DNA of 64,000 nucleotides, taken from CADCWN01 sp039810045. GTDB lineage: Bacteria > Chloroflexota > Chloroflexia > Thermomicrobiales > CADCWN01. The position numbers and the translations under genes were made by a program. The stretch spans positions 3,078 through 67,077 of the forward strand of contig JBDHWF010000002.1 in assembly GCA_039810045.1 (NCBI GenBank), given 5' to 3'. Of this stretch, positions 51,850 through 59,333 are shown in pieces. Position 1 is the stretch's first letter; each line of letters begins with the position of its first letter. The notes beneath the pieces were generated by a model. It was not told the origin of the DNA, searched no databases, and saw nothing but the letters and a program-made list of their open reading frames with translations.

Positions 51850-52680
51850 ATGAAGCGATGTTCCTTCGGCCCGCTCTTGCTGATTCTGTTGTTACTGGCG
51901 GCGTGTAGCACCCAGGCCGCCACCTCCACAGTGGCACCGCCCACTACTGGCCCCACTCCTGCGGCCAGTACCGTTGTACAGGCAACGACACCACCACTAG
52001 CGACAGCGTCACGCGCCGCCAGTGTAACGGTAGCCTCGCCAACAGTCGCCTCCGCTAGCGCCACGCCTGCCAGCAGTGCCACTGCGCCACCCGTGGTGGT
52101 TCCGGCTACGGTGACCCGCGCCAGTACCGTCACAACCGGATCGCCGGTAGCTGCTTCGCCAGTGGCGACTGCGGCCCCACCGTTGGGCGCGGCTCCGGCG
52201 GGCTGGCAGACCTATAGTGGCAATCGGCGGGCGCCATTTTCGATCTATTATCCGCCCGGTTGGACCGTGGATGAGTCGCGGGCCAATGAAGGGCGAGTCT
52301 ACTTTTATGGCCCGGGGGTACGCGAACCTTTTGAAGATGCGTTATGGGTGCTGATCGCTACTACGGGCAAAGTGGAGCCCACAGCAACGGTTGACGCCCT
52401 GCGTGATGACTACCTCAACAGCGAGATCAAGAATGGCCACCCCGAAGCTGGCGTTGATGTGACCCGGATGAATCAGTTCTCTGGCCTCACCTTCGCGTCA
52501 TTGGGCGCAACCTTCAACGCTGCCAACGGGCAGTTGTGTTATGCCTACATCGGGCTGGGGTTGCGGGGTCAGGTGCCCTGGCGTTTCCGCCTGAATTCAA
52601 CCTACAGCGACTACGCCCGTAACCTCGATAGCACCTTCTCTCCAATGATCGCTTCGCTGAATATCTACGCGAATCCCTAG
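51850..52680 (+). CDS. Lipoprotein with Ser/Thr/Pro stalk and PsbP-like C-terminal domain
   Basis: 276 residues. Signal peptide with lipobox LLAACS (Cys at about 18), then a low-complexity Thr/Ala/Ser/Pro/Val stalk to about 115, then a folded domain beginning APFSIYYPPGWTVDESRANEGRVYFYGPG, a motif shared by PsbP-like and DUF1795-type surface proteins. Function unknown. ATG 51850 has AAAGGGA 9 nt upstream. The preceding 51584-51849 region shows no gene. Confidence 0.65.
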   Translation: MKRCSFGPLLLILLLLAACSTQAATSTVAPPTTGPTPAASTVVQATTPPLATASRAASVTVASPTVASASATPASSATAPPVVVPATVTRASTVTTGSPVAASPVATAAPPLGAAPAGWQTYSGNRRAPFSIYYPPGWTVDESRANEGRVYFYGPGVREPFEDALWVLIATTGKVEPTATVDALRDDYLNSEIKNGHPEAGVDVTRMNQFSGLTFASLGATFNAANGQLCYAYIGLGLRGQVPWRFRLNSTYSDYARNLDSTFSPMIASLNIYANP

Positions 52681-52810
52681 TGCGCTGGGGCTACTCCCCT
52701 GCTGATCTGGGCAGGGGCGTCCACCCCTCCGTTATACTTGTGCTATTGCGGGGCTGTTTGGGCGTGGTGTGGGGGTGACGACGCCCTGATGATAGAAGGA
52801 TTACGCTACG

Positions 52811-53095
52811 GTGAAGCGAAGTGTCTGGATTGGCTTAGGACTGCTGGCTGGCGTGGTTGGTGCGGCGTTCGTTGGCCGCAAGCAAATCGCCTCAGCGGTG
52901 ACGCAGGTAACGGGCAGTGCGCCACCACCAGCGGCAAAGCAGTGGGAGTTCGATCGCAGTGAACTGCAAATGCTGATGGGACAGGTTGTTCGCGAGCAGG
53001 CGGCACTGGTGGCTGCTGCGGAGTCTCCTGCGGAGCGCAATCGTGCAGCGGCGTTCCAGCGCTATTACGAAGGCCGTCTGGCGGCGGTGCGCTAG
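52811..53095 (+). CDS. Small single-pass membrane protein of unknown function
   Basis: 94 residues. N-terminal helix SVWIGLGLLAGVVGAAFVG (about 4-22), then a polar helical tail (ELQMLMGQVVREQAALVAAAESPAERNRAAAFQRYYEGRL). GTG start with AAGGA upstream. It is followed by a strong terminator, which supports it as a real gene. No family recognised. Confidence 0.6.
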   Translation: MKRSVWIGLGLLAGVVGAAFVGRKQIASAVTQVTGSAPPPAAKQWEFDRSELQMLMGQVVREQAALVAAAESPAERNRAAAFQRYYEGRLAAVR

Positions 53096-53122
53096 GTCGC
53101 GACGTGCTTGACAGTGCCAAGA

Positions 53123-53154
53123 CAACGCCCCCGATCAACTGATCGGGGGCGTTG
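53123..53154. terminator. Strong hairpin terminator between the small membrane protein and tatA
   Basis: 15-bp self-complementary arms (53123-53137 and 53140-53154) around a 2-nt center, in effect a 13-bp stem and 6-nt loop; followed by TTGTTG. Convergent genes on both sides. Confidence 0.75.
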
Positions 53155-53181
53155 TTGTTGACTCGTGGTGCTGCTGACTGT

Positions 53182-53466
53182 CTAGTCGATTTCCTGTCGT
53201 TGCAGCGTCACTGTTTCGTGGCGTGGCTCTGGCTTCTCTGGCAGTGGCGCGGCAGCTGGTGTCGTGGGCTTACGGGTTGGCTCCAGCGAGATCGCCGAGG
53301 TCATCGCCTCTTTCGCTTCTTGAAGGTCATCGGAATGTTTCCGAAACTCGCGCATCCCTTTCCCCAGGGATGAACCGAGTTCGGGTAGTTTGCTTGGCCC
53401 AAAGACGATCACCACGATCGCCACGATCAGAATAATGTGCATTGGTTGTAATGCGCCCAGCCCCAT
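53182..53466 (-). CDS. tatA: Twin-arginine translocase subunit TatA/TatE
   Basis: 94 residues: short N-terminal membrane helix (IILIVAIVVIVFG), FGPSKLPELGSSLGKGMREFRK amphipathic helix, and a charged tail. This is the pore-forming Tat component. GGGAGG precedes ATG 53466. The window encodes five predicted Tat-type lipoproteins (multicopper oxidase and four binding proteins), possible clients. No tatC is adjacent. Confidence 0.92.
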   Translation of the reverse strand: MGLGALQPMHIILIVAIVVIVFGPSKLPELGSSLGKGMREFRKHSDDLQEAKEAMTSAISLEPTRKPTTPAAAPLPEKPEPRHETVTLQRQEID

Positions 53467-53643
53467 GATCTTCCTCCCTGATACTGTCTAGTTGGTGATA
53501 TAGCAAGGGTACCATACGAAACGCTACATAACCAGGACGAATGATCAGGGCGCAAGGTTCCCGCGTTGGCTGCCGACCCCACGATTTCAGCACTCCTGGT
53601 ATAGTGATGGTGGCGAAATACTGGCTCAACAAGGAGTAGCGCG

Positions 53644-54405
53644 ATGTATGAAGGAATGCTGGCTGAGCGGGTGACCATTCGCGGGATGCATGATGATCTG
53701 GTCGATGCTTACATGGCGCGACCACTAGGGCCTGGCCCCTTCCCTGGCGTGGTGGTGATCCACCATATGCCGGGGTGGGACGAGTGGACCCGCGAAGTCG
53801 TGCGAAAATTTGCCCAGCATGGCTACGCCGCGATCAGCCCGCACCTCTACTCCCGATTGGGTGAGGGGAGCCCCGATGATCTGGCGGCGAAGGCCCGCGC
53901 CCAGGGCGGGGTTGCTGATGATCAGGTGGTGGCTGATGTCGCTGGGGCCAGTGCCTTTCTTCGCACCCAGCCATACTCCAGTGGAAAGATCGGCGTGATC
54001 GGCTTCTGCTCTGGTGGTCGCCACACCTACCTGACTGCCTGTACCCTGACCGATATTGATGCAGCGGTTGATTGCTGGGGCGGGCAGGTGGTTGTCGACG
54101 ACCCGGCCCAATTGAGCGAGAAACGCCCGGTTGCGCCGATTGACCTGACCGCCTCGCTCTGTTGCCCCTTGCTGGGGATTTTCGGCAACGAGGACCATAA
54201 TCCCACAGTCGATCAGGTCAATCGGACTGAGGCAGCGTTACAACAACACGGTAAGACCTACGAATTTTATCGCTACGATGGCGCGGGGCACGGTTTCTTC
54301 GCTGTGGATCGCCCCGCCTATCGCCCAGAACAGGCGACTGCTGGCTGGGGCAATGTCTTCGACTTCTATGGGCGGTATCTCGCCCCTGAATCAGCACAAA
54401 ACTGA
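53644..54405 (+). CDS. Dienelactone hydrolase family protein
   Basis: 253 residues, alpha/beta hydrolase. Nucleophile elbow GFCSGG has Cys as in dienelactone hydrolase; Asp in FGNEDHNP and His in GAGHGFFAVDRPAYRP complete the triad. It may open lactones from aromatic ring degradation, though many members have unknown substrates. AAGGAG precedes ATG 53644. Followed 36 bp later by a DUF6295-like gene and a shared terminator. Confidence 0.88.
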   Translation: MYEGMLAERVTIRGMHDDLVDAYMARPLGPGPFPGVVVIHHMPGWDEWTREVVRKFAQHGYAAISPHLYSRLGEGSPDDLAAKARAQGGVADDQVVADVAGASAFLRTQPYSSGKIGVIGFCSGGRHTYLTACTLTDIDAAVDCWGGQVVVDDPAQLSEKRPVAPIDLTASLCCPLLGIFGNEDHNPTVDQVNRTEAALQQHGKTYEFYRYDGAGHGFFAVDRPAYRPEQATAGWGNVFDFYGRYLAPESAQN

Positions 54406-54441
54406 CCAGCGCTACCTGGATGAGAGGAGGGAGGCACAACG

Positions 54442-54708
54442 ATGTGTAGCTATATTACCGAACAGGTCAAGGTGGTCGGCAGTGCGAAAGGGGCTGCGGG
54501 CTGGATGACGATTGACACCGCTACAATCTACTTTGATCATCCTTACCATGCGCCACTTGATCACAGTCTGAATATCGACTTCGTGAACGCTGCCGATGGT
54601 GCGCCCGTACGGGTGGCGGTTGAACTGAGCGCTGAGTCGGCGCGGGAACTGGTGGCGAAGATCTTGGCGGCCCTCGATCAGGGTGCGCTGGCCCACGCCG
54701 CTGACTAA
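54442..54708 (+). CDS. Small conserved protein, DUF6295-like
   Basis: 88 residues beginning MCSYITEQVKVVGSAKGAAGWMTID, with FDHPYHAPLDHSLNIDFVNAADG and a C-terminal helix. I recognise this pattern (MC.Y.TE, GSAKG, DHP.HAP..H.LNIDF) from small proteins found beside dienelactone hydrolases; the family number is from memory. The conserved His/Asp residues suggest a metal or small-molecule site. GGAGG precedes ATG 54442. Probably cotranscribed with the hydrolase. Confidence 0.65.
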   Translation: MCSYITEQVKVVGSAKGAAGWMTIDTATIYFDHPYHAPLDHSLNIDFVNAADGAPVRVAVELSAESARELVAKILAALDQGALAHAAD

Positions 54709-54751
54709 TACCATCGCTTCCTGCATTACAGAACACGCAGTACAGTGTAAT

Positions 54752-54786
54752 CAGGGGCTACTTCCACTAGCGGGAAGTAGCCCCTG
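54752..54786 (+). terminator. Terminator after the DUF6295-like gene
   Basis: Perfect 14-bp stem (CAGGGGCTACTTCC and complement) with a 7-nt loop, 43 bp after the stop and just before the sdpR promoter. Confidence 0.75.
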
Positions 54787-54801
54787 GCGATATGGTGGGA
54801 G

Positions 54802-54831
54802 TTGACGCGCCTGCCGGTTTGGGTGTATAAT
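54802..54831 (+). promoter_or_regulatory. sdpRI promoter
   Basis: TTGACG (54802-54807), 18-bp spacer, perfect TATAAT (54826-54831). The -10 box lies in the left arm of the palindromic operator that follows. Confidence 0.75.
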
Positions 54832-54858
54832 TCGGTTGTTGGCGAAATACCGAATTAT
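54827..54858. promoter_or_regulatory. sdpR autoregulatory operator
   Basis: Perfect 10-bp inverted repeat ATAATTCGGT-N12-ACCGAATTAT that overlaps the -10 box and start site. Placement is ideal for SdpR self-repression. Size suits an ArsR-family dimer pair. Confidence 0.75.
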
Positions 54859-54875
54859 CGTGGAGGTAGGCCACA

Positions 54876-55208
54876 ATCATCGATCAACTCTTTCGGGCGC
54901 TGGGCGACCCGACGCGCCGCGAAATCTTGCGGATCTTGCGTGATGGCGACCTCAGTGCTGGCGAGATTGCCGAGCGATTCCCGCTGGCAAAATCGACCCT
55001 TTCGGGGCATTTCGCGATTCTGAAGCAGGCGGGCCTGATCGTTGCCGAACGGCGTGGCACCACGATCCTCTACAGCTTGAGTATTGGCGCGGTGGAGGAA
55101 GTGGCTGCGGCAATTCTAGGGCTGCTGGGGAAAGGCAACCACGACCAACCCGGCGAACCCGATACGGTGGTCCCGGCAAGCGATCCACTCAAGACAGGAG
55201 GAAAGTGA
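54876..55208 (+). CDS. sdpR: SdpR-type ArsR-family autorepressor (apparent ATC start)
   Basis: 110 residues. The N-terminal IDQLFRALGDPTRREILRIL and LAKSTLSGHFAILKQAGLIVAERRGTTILYSL match SdpR winged helices. The frame is blocked by TAG at 54867 and has no ATG, GTG or TTG before TTG 54927, which would delete the conserved first helix. GGAGG (54862-54866) lies 9 nt before ATC 54876, so initiation at ATC is the best reading; a sequencing error is the alternative. The stop overlaps the sdpI start by one base. It should repress its own promoter through the adjacent palindrome. Confidence 0.7.
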   Translation: MIDQLFRALGDPTRREILRILRDGDLSAGEIAERFPLAKSTLSGHFAILKQAGLIVAERRGTTILYSLSIGAVEEVAAAILGLLGKGNHDQPGEPDTVVPASDPLKTGGK

Positions 55209-55870
55209 TGCAATTCTGGCGTCGTGAATGGCCGTTCTGGGTGTTATTAGTCGGGAGCTTCTTGATGGCGGCCCTGGCTTGGTCGCGGGTGCCTGAGCGG
55301 ATACCCGTCCATTGGGGGATCGACGGTACTCCTGATCGCTATGGTGGGCGAGCCGAAGGTTTACTGCTCTTTCCCATCCTGTCGTTGTTGATCTATGGCC
55401 TGTTGCTGGTGGCGCCACGCCTGGATCCCAAACGGGTGAACTATGCTAACTTCGTTGGTCCTTACACTGTGTTGCGCTTTGCCATAATGGTCTTTCTGGT
55501 TGCCTTGCAAGGATTCACAATCCTCAACAGTCTTGGCTATCCCCTGAGTATCAATCGGGTTGTGCCGTTGATGGTGGGCATCTTGTTCATCGTCCTTGGT
55601 GCGCTAATGGGGAAATTGCGCCCAACCTGGTTTGTTGGCATCCGTACACCGTGGACGATTTCCAGTGACCGCGTTTGGGGCAAGACCCATCGCCTTGGTG
55701 GCTGGATCTTCATCATCATGGGTGCATTATTTATCCTCGCTGGTCTAGTCAACACGCCAGCGATGACGATCCTGAGCTTCATTGGCGCGGTGTTGGGGGT
55801 CACGATCATGATCCTCTACTCCTACCTGATCTGGCGACAGGAGCAGCCAGAGCAACCAACGCACGCCTGA
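55208..55870 (+). CDS. sdpI: SdpI-type immunity membrane protein
   Basis: 220 residues, six predicted helices. The N-terminal part is DUF1648 (RIPVHWGIDGTPDRYGG), the C-terminal part matches SdpI (WFVGIRTPWTISSDRVWGKTHRLGG). In Bacillus SdpI protects against the SdpC toxin and also sequesters SdpR. No sdpC-like gene is in the window. AGGAGG is 6 nt before ATG 55208 (GTG 55205 also possible). Operon sdpR-sdpI, ended by a strong terminator. Confidence 0.9.
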   Translation: MQFWRREWPFWVLLVGSFLMAALAWSRVPERIPVHWGIDGTPDRYGGRAEGLLLFPILSLLIYGLLLVAPRLDPKRVNYANFVGPYTVLRFAIMVFLVALQGFTILNSLGYPLSINRVVPLMVGILFIVLGALMGKLRPTWFVGIRTPWTISSDRVWGKTHRLGGWIFIIMGALFILAGLVNTPAMTILSFIGAVLGVTIMILYSYLIWRQEQPEQPTHA

Positions 55871-55892
55871 TTAGTTGCGTGCTGTTGATGCA

Positions 55893-55928
55893 AAGAGGGC
55901 GGGCCGTTTGCAAACGGCCCGCCCTCTT
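55893..55928. terminator. Bidirectional terminator between sdpI and S9 peptidase
   Basis: Continuous 18-bp perfect palindrome (arms 55893-55910 and 55911-55928) beginning AAGAGGG and ending CCCTCTT. Serves both convergent genes. Confidence 0.8.
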
Positions 55929-55954
55929 GTGCGTCCTAGTGGTGGATGGCTGCG

Positions 55955-57922
55955 TTAGCCCAAGTGATCGGTGAACCAGCCGATCGTCCGCTTCATGAAA
56001 TCTTCGCGGTGGGAAGCTGGGCCACCCCGCAGGAAGAGGTGTGAACCGCCTGGGTAGCGCACAAACTCGGTTTCGACTCCCGCATCAAGCAGGCTGATGA
56101 ACAGTTGCTCGCCCTGCCCAATCGGGCAGCGATGATCTTCCTCGCCATGGACGATCAGCGTCGGCGTTGTGGCGCGGTGAATATTGGTTGATGGCGAGTG
56201 GGCTTTGTACCACTCCGTATCTTCGTACGGGCGCGCCCCGAACTGTTTGCGCCCGAAGGTGTGTCCAATATCACTGGTGCCGTAGAATGATTCGAGGTCG
56301 AAGCATGGTGCGCCGCAGACCGCCGCCTTGAACCGATCCGTCTGCCCAATCGTCCAGGAAGTCATGTAGCCACCATAGCTGTAACCGAAGATTCCCAGCT
56401 TGTTGGGGTCGATATAGGGCTGTTCAAGGGCCTTATCAACCACGCCCATCAGATCCTGGAAGTCTTCAAAGCCCCAGTCGCGCAAGACTTGCTGGGTGAA
56501 CTCGCGGCCATAGGAGGATGAGCCGCGCGGGTTGGCGTAGACCACCACAAAGCCCGCCGCTGCCATCGCCTGTTGGAGCGCGTTGAACCCCCAGCCATAG
56601 AAGCCATTCGGGCCACCATGTACATCGAGGATCATGGGGTAACGGCGCTGTGGATCAAAGTTGGCGGGTTTCAGGATCCAGGCCTCAATCGTGTAGTTGC
56701 CGCGCTGGATCGTGAATAACTCTGGCTCACTGGTGGGATGTTCAGCCAGGAGTTCGTCGTTGTAGTGGGTGATGATCGTTGTTTCATCCGTCTGAATATC
56801 AGTGATCGCGATCTCGCTGGGGGTGCTGGCTGACGAATAGTCGTGGGCCAGATAGCGATGATCGCCACTGACGGTCAGTTGGCCGGTCATCGCCTGCCAG
56901 GTTTTCACTGGCTCCAGGCCCCCTTGCTCACAATCGATGATATATGCGCCCGCTGCCCCGGCCCGCACGCCACTGAAAAGTACCTGGCGATTATCGAGCC
57001 AGACGGGGACGACTGGGCTGGCGATCGTTGGGAAGCCAGAGATTGGTACCACTGGTAGATCGTCGGTCAGCCGCTTCGTGCTACCATCCGCAAGTGTATA
57101 GACAAAGAAATCGCCCTGATACGTCTGGGTGGTATCGCCTGAGTAGAGGAGCTTCGCGCCATCGGGCGACCAGGCCCAAATCCCGATTGTCCCTTCTTCA
57201 GGGCCGAGCAACGTCTGGCCCCCAGTAACGAGATCAATCAGCGCGAGTTGTCCCTGCATCCCATTGTGGTTTGGGCGGATTGCCGCAATCGTCTTCCCAT
57301 CGGGTGACCATTGCGGAAAGTTGTAATCGGCGGGATTTTCCCCGTCACCAGTCAGGCGGCGGCGTTCGCCACTGGCGACCTCGACAATGAACACCTGTTG
57401 CCGCAGATCGTGGAGGTAGCCACGGTTATCCTGCTTATAGTCGATCCGGCGGGTGACGCGCACCTTTGGCGCGGCCCCTTCCTCTGCTGGTTTTTCATCG
57501 GGATTTTCCGGGTCGTAATTGGTGGTGTAGGCGAGATATTGCCCATCGGCAGACCAGGCCAGATCGCCGATCGCCTGGGCGTGGCGCGTGATCTCGCGGG
57601 CTTCGCCACCCTGCCCAATTGGCAGCACGTAGATCCCCGCCCCTTTTTCCTTGTCCTTCCCGCCCTTGCGGTCAGAAACAAAGGCGATCTGGCTGCCATC
57701 TGGCGACCAGCGCCCACCGCCATTGCGGTCGCCGCTGCCGGTCAGTTGGCGGGCATTGCTGCCATCACGGTCACAGAGCCAGATCTGGCTGGTGCCGCGT
57801 TCCTGGCCGCGCTCCCCCTGCGCCAGCGTGTAGATCAGACGGCTCCCATCGGGGGAAATCTGGGGATCACCAACTGCTTTCAGGTCGTAGACTAAGATCT
57901 CTGGGGTTAATGGACTGGTCAT
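55955..57922 (-). CDS. S9 family serine peptidase (acylaminoacyl/prolyl oligopeptidase type)
   Basis: 655 residues. N-terminal beta-propeller of PD40/WD-like repeats (PQISPDGSRLIYT, GRWSPDGSQIAFVSDR, PQWSPDGKTIAAIRP), then an alpha/beta hydrolase domain: GIFGYSYGGYMTSW (Ser), HGEEDHRCPIGQGEQLF (Asp) and PGGSHLFLRGGP (His). It removes peptides or N-acylated amino acids, probably in the cytoplasm, since no signal peptide is seen. GAAGGAG precedes ATG 57922. Monocistronic. Confidence 0.9.
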   Translation of the reverse strand: MTSPLTPEILVYDLKAVGDPQISPDGSRLIYTLAQGERGQERGTSQIWLCDRDGSNARQLTGSGDRNGGGRWSPDGSQIAFVSDRKGGKDKEKGAGIYVLPIGQGGEAREITRHAQAIGDLAWSADGQYLAYTTNYDPENPDEKPAEEGAAPKVRVTRRIDYKQDNRGYLHDLRQQVFIVEVASGERRRLTGDGENPADYNFPQWSPDGKTIAAIRPNHNGMQGQLALIDLVTGGQTLLGPEEGTIGIWAWSPDGAKLLYSGDTTQTYQGDFFVYTLADGSTKRLTDDLPVVPISGFPTIASPVVPVWLDNRQVLFSGVRAGAAGAYIIDCEQGGLEPVKTWQAMTGQLTVSGDHRYLAHDYSSASTPSEIAITDIQTDETTIITHYNDELLAEHPTSEPELFTIQRGNYTIEAWILKPANFDPQRRYPMILDVHGGPNGFYGWGFNALQQAMAAAGFVVVYANPRGSSSYGREFTQQVLRDWGFEDFQDLMGVVDKALEQPYIDPNKLGIFGYSYGGYMTSWTIGQTDRFKAAVCGAPCFDLESFYGTSDIGHTFGRKQFGARPYEDTEWYKAHSPSTNIHRATTPTLIVHGEEDHRCPIGQGEQLFISLLDAGVETEFVRYPGGSHLFLRGGPASHREDFMKRTIGWFTDHLG

Positions 57923-57967
57923 TCCTACTCCTTCCACAATGGTATATTCCTACTGTTCTCCGTGCAG

Positions 57968-58441
57968 TTAGCGGGCCGACTCGTCTTCCTCCTCTTCCTC
58001 CTCATGATCATAGTCGGGGTGGTGGTTTCTGCGTAACCACTTGTGCGGCATCCGTAAGGCAACGACCGTCAGAATGGCACTGAAGAAGGCGAGCAGATAG
58101 GCTCCGCCGCCCGCGAGCATCCCGATCCCTGCCGCTACCCAGACTGTCGCTGCTGTGGTTAGCCCAGTTACCGAGGTACCAGGGCGAAGGATCGCGCCCG
58201 CTCCCAGAAAACCAACACCAGTGACGATCTGCGCGGCTACTCGACCAGGGTCGCCAGGATTGAATAGCGTCATTGAGGCAATGGTGAAGATCGCCGAACC
58301 GCCCGCAACGAGCATATGCGTCCGTAACCCTGCCGATTTCGCCCGCCGTTCACGCTCGATCCCGATCAGGGCGCCAGCAATGAAGGCAGCCAGGATCCGC
58401 AGCGCGAGGTCGAGTTGTAAGGCGTGAGCGAGCGTATCCAT
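57968..58441 (-). CDS. MgtC/SapB family membrane protein
   Basis: 157 residues. Four hydrophobic segments with family motifs GALIGIERERRAKSAGLRTHMLV and IVTGVGFLGAGAILRPGTSVTGLTTAATVWVAAGIGMLAGGGAYLLA. Homologues are linked to Mg limitation and ATP synthase control. The C-terminal tail is unusual: a run of acidic residues (DYDHEEEEEEDESAR). Start ATG 58441. Confidence 0.85.
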   Translation of the reverse strand: MDTLAHALQLDLALRILAAFIAGALIGIERERRAKSAGLRTHMLVAGGSAIFTIASMTLFNPGDPGRVAAQIVTGVGFLGAGAILRPGTSVTGLTTAATVWVAAGIGMLAGGGAYLLAFFSAILTVVALRMPHKWLRRNHHPDYDHEEEEEEDESAR

Positions 58442-58485
58442 CCCCTCTGCCCTTTCTGGCCGAGCATCAGAACGCTACAGTACAC

Positions 58486-58519
58486 GCCCCTGCCCCACCT
58501 TGCAAGGTGGGGCAGGGGC
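58486..58519 (-). terminator. Terminator after cofE
   Basis: Perfect 16-bp stem (GCCCCTGCCCCACCTT and complement) with GC center, 20 bp past the cofE stop. It lies upstream of the mgtC-like gene start. Confidence 0.7.
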
Positions 58520-58539
58520 ACAAGTGGTTTGCCAGTTTG

Positions 58540-59295
58540 TTAGCGGAACAGATCGCGGGTTGGGTCGAGCAACAGTTCCTGGGCGGTGGTGTCTTCGGCG
58601 CGGGTGAAGTGGTAGCCACGAATCAGCGCGATCGGTCGATTATCGACCTTGTTGGCGACCAACTCCGCCGAGGACGCCAGTTCATCGGCCACGGCCAGAA
58701 TCGAGGCGTGCATCGTGCGTCCCTGCGCGTCTTGCTGGCCCCGATAGTCTGCTAATGGCGAGAGGCCGGAGAGCCCAATCGCGACATTGGTGATTCCATA
58801 GCGCCAGGCCCGACCAAATGAATCGGAGATGATGATCGGAATATCGAGTCCTGTGTGGGCGTGAAGTTCCCTGCGCAGGCGGGCTGCCGAGGCGTCGGGG
58901 TCTTTCGGCAACAGGCAGACGAAGTGCGCGGCTACATTCGACGCATCAACGGCGGCATTGGCACAGACAAAACCGTGCGCCGTTTCCGCGATGATCAGTC
59001 CCGCCTGCATCCGCACAATCCGCGCTGCTTCTTGTAGCACCACTTCGATCTGGCGGGGGTCTTTGCCCCATCGTTCGGCATGGCGCAGGGCCAGCCCCGA
59101 TGGTTCGACGGTACGGAGATCGATCAACTGCCCTTCGGCCTTCGAAACGATCTTGTGCGTGACCACCAGCAGATCGCCATCCTCGAGCTGCTCGTCCGAC
59201 GCAGCGACGGCGTTCAGTACAACGGTGGCAAGGTCGTCGCCCGGTTGAATTTCCGGCACCCCATCCAGGCCGATAATTGTCACGCGCGGCGGCAT
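58540..59295 (-). CDS. cofE: Coenzyme F420-0:L-glutamate ligase
   Basis: 251 residues, the length of a stand-alone CofE. Family motifs: LEDGDLLVVTHKIVSKAEG, HGFVCANAAVDASNV, LLPKDPDASAARLR and DSFGRAWRYGITNVAIG. It adds glutamate residues to F420-0 with GTP. GGAGGAACT precedes ATG 59295. It follows the F420-dependent oxidoreductase gene by 38 bp in the same direction, a user-plus-maker pair. No fbiB-type nitroreductase fusion and no other cof gene in the window. Confidence 0.92.
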   Translation of the reverse strand: MPPRVTIIGLDGVPEIQPGDDLATVVLNAVAASDEQLEDGDLLVVTHKIVSKAEGQLIDLRTVEPSGLALRHAERWGKDPRQIEVVLQEAARIVRMQAGLIIAETAHGFVCANAAVDASNVAAHFVCLLPKDPDASAARLRRELHAHTGLDIPIIISDSFGRAWRYGITNVAIGLSGLSPLADYRGQQDAQGRTMHASILAVADELASSAELVANKVDNRPIALIRGYHFTRAEDTTAQELLLDPTRDLFR

Positions 59296-59333
59296 AGTTC
59301 CTCCAGCGGTTCCAGTCGTCAGGCGGTCGGTGT

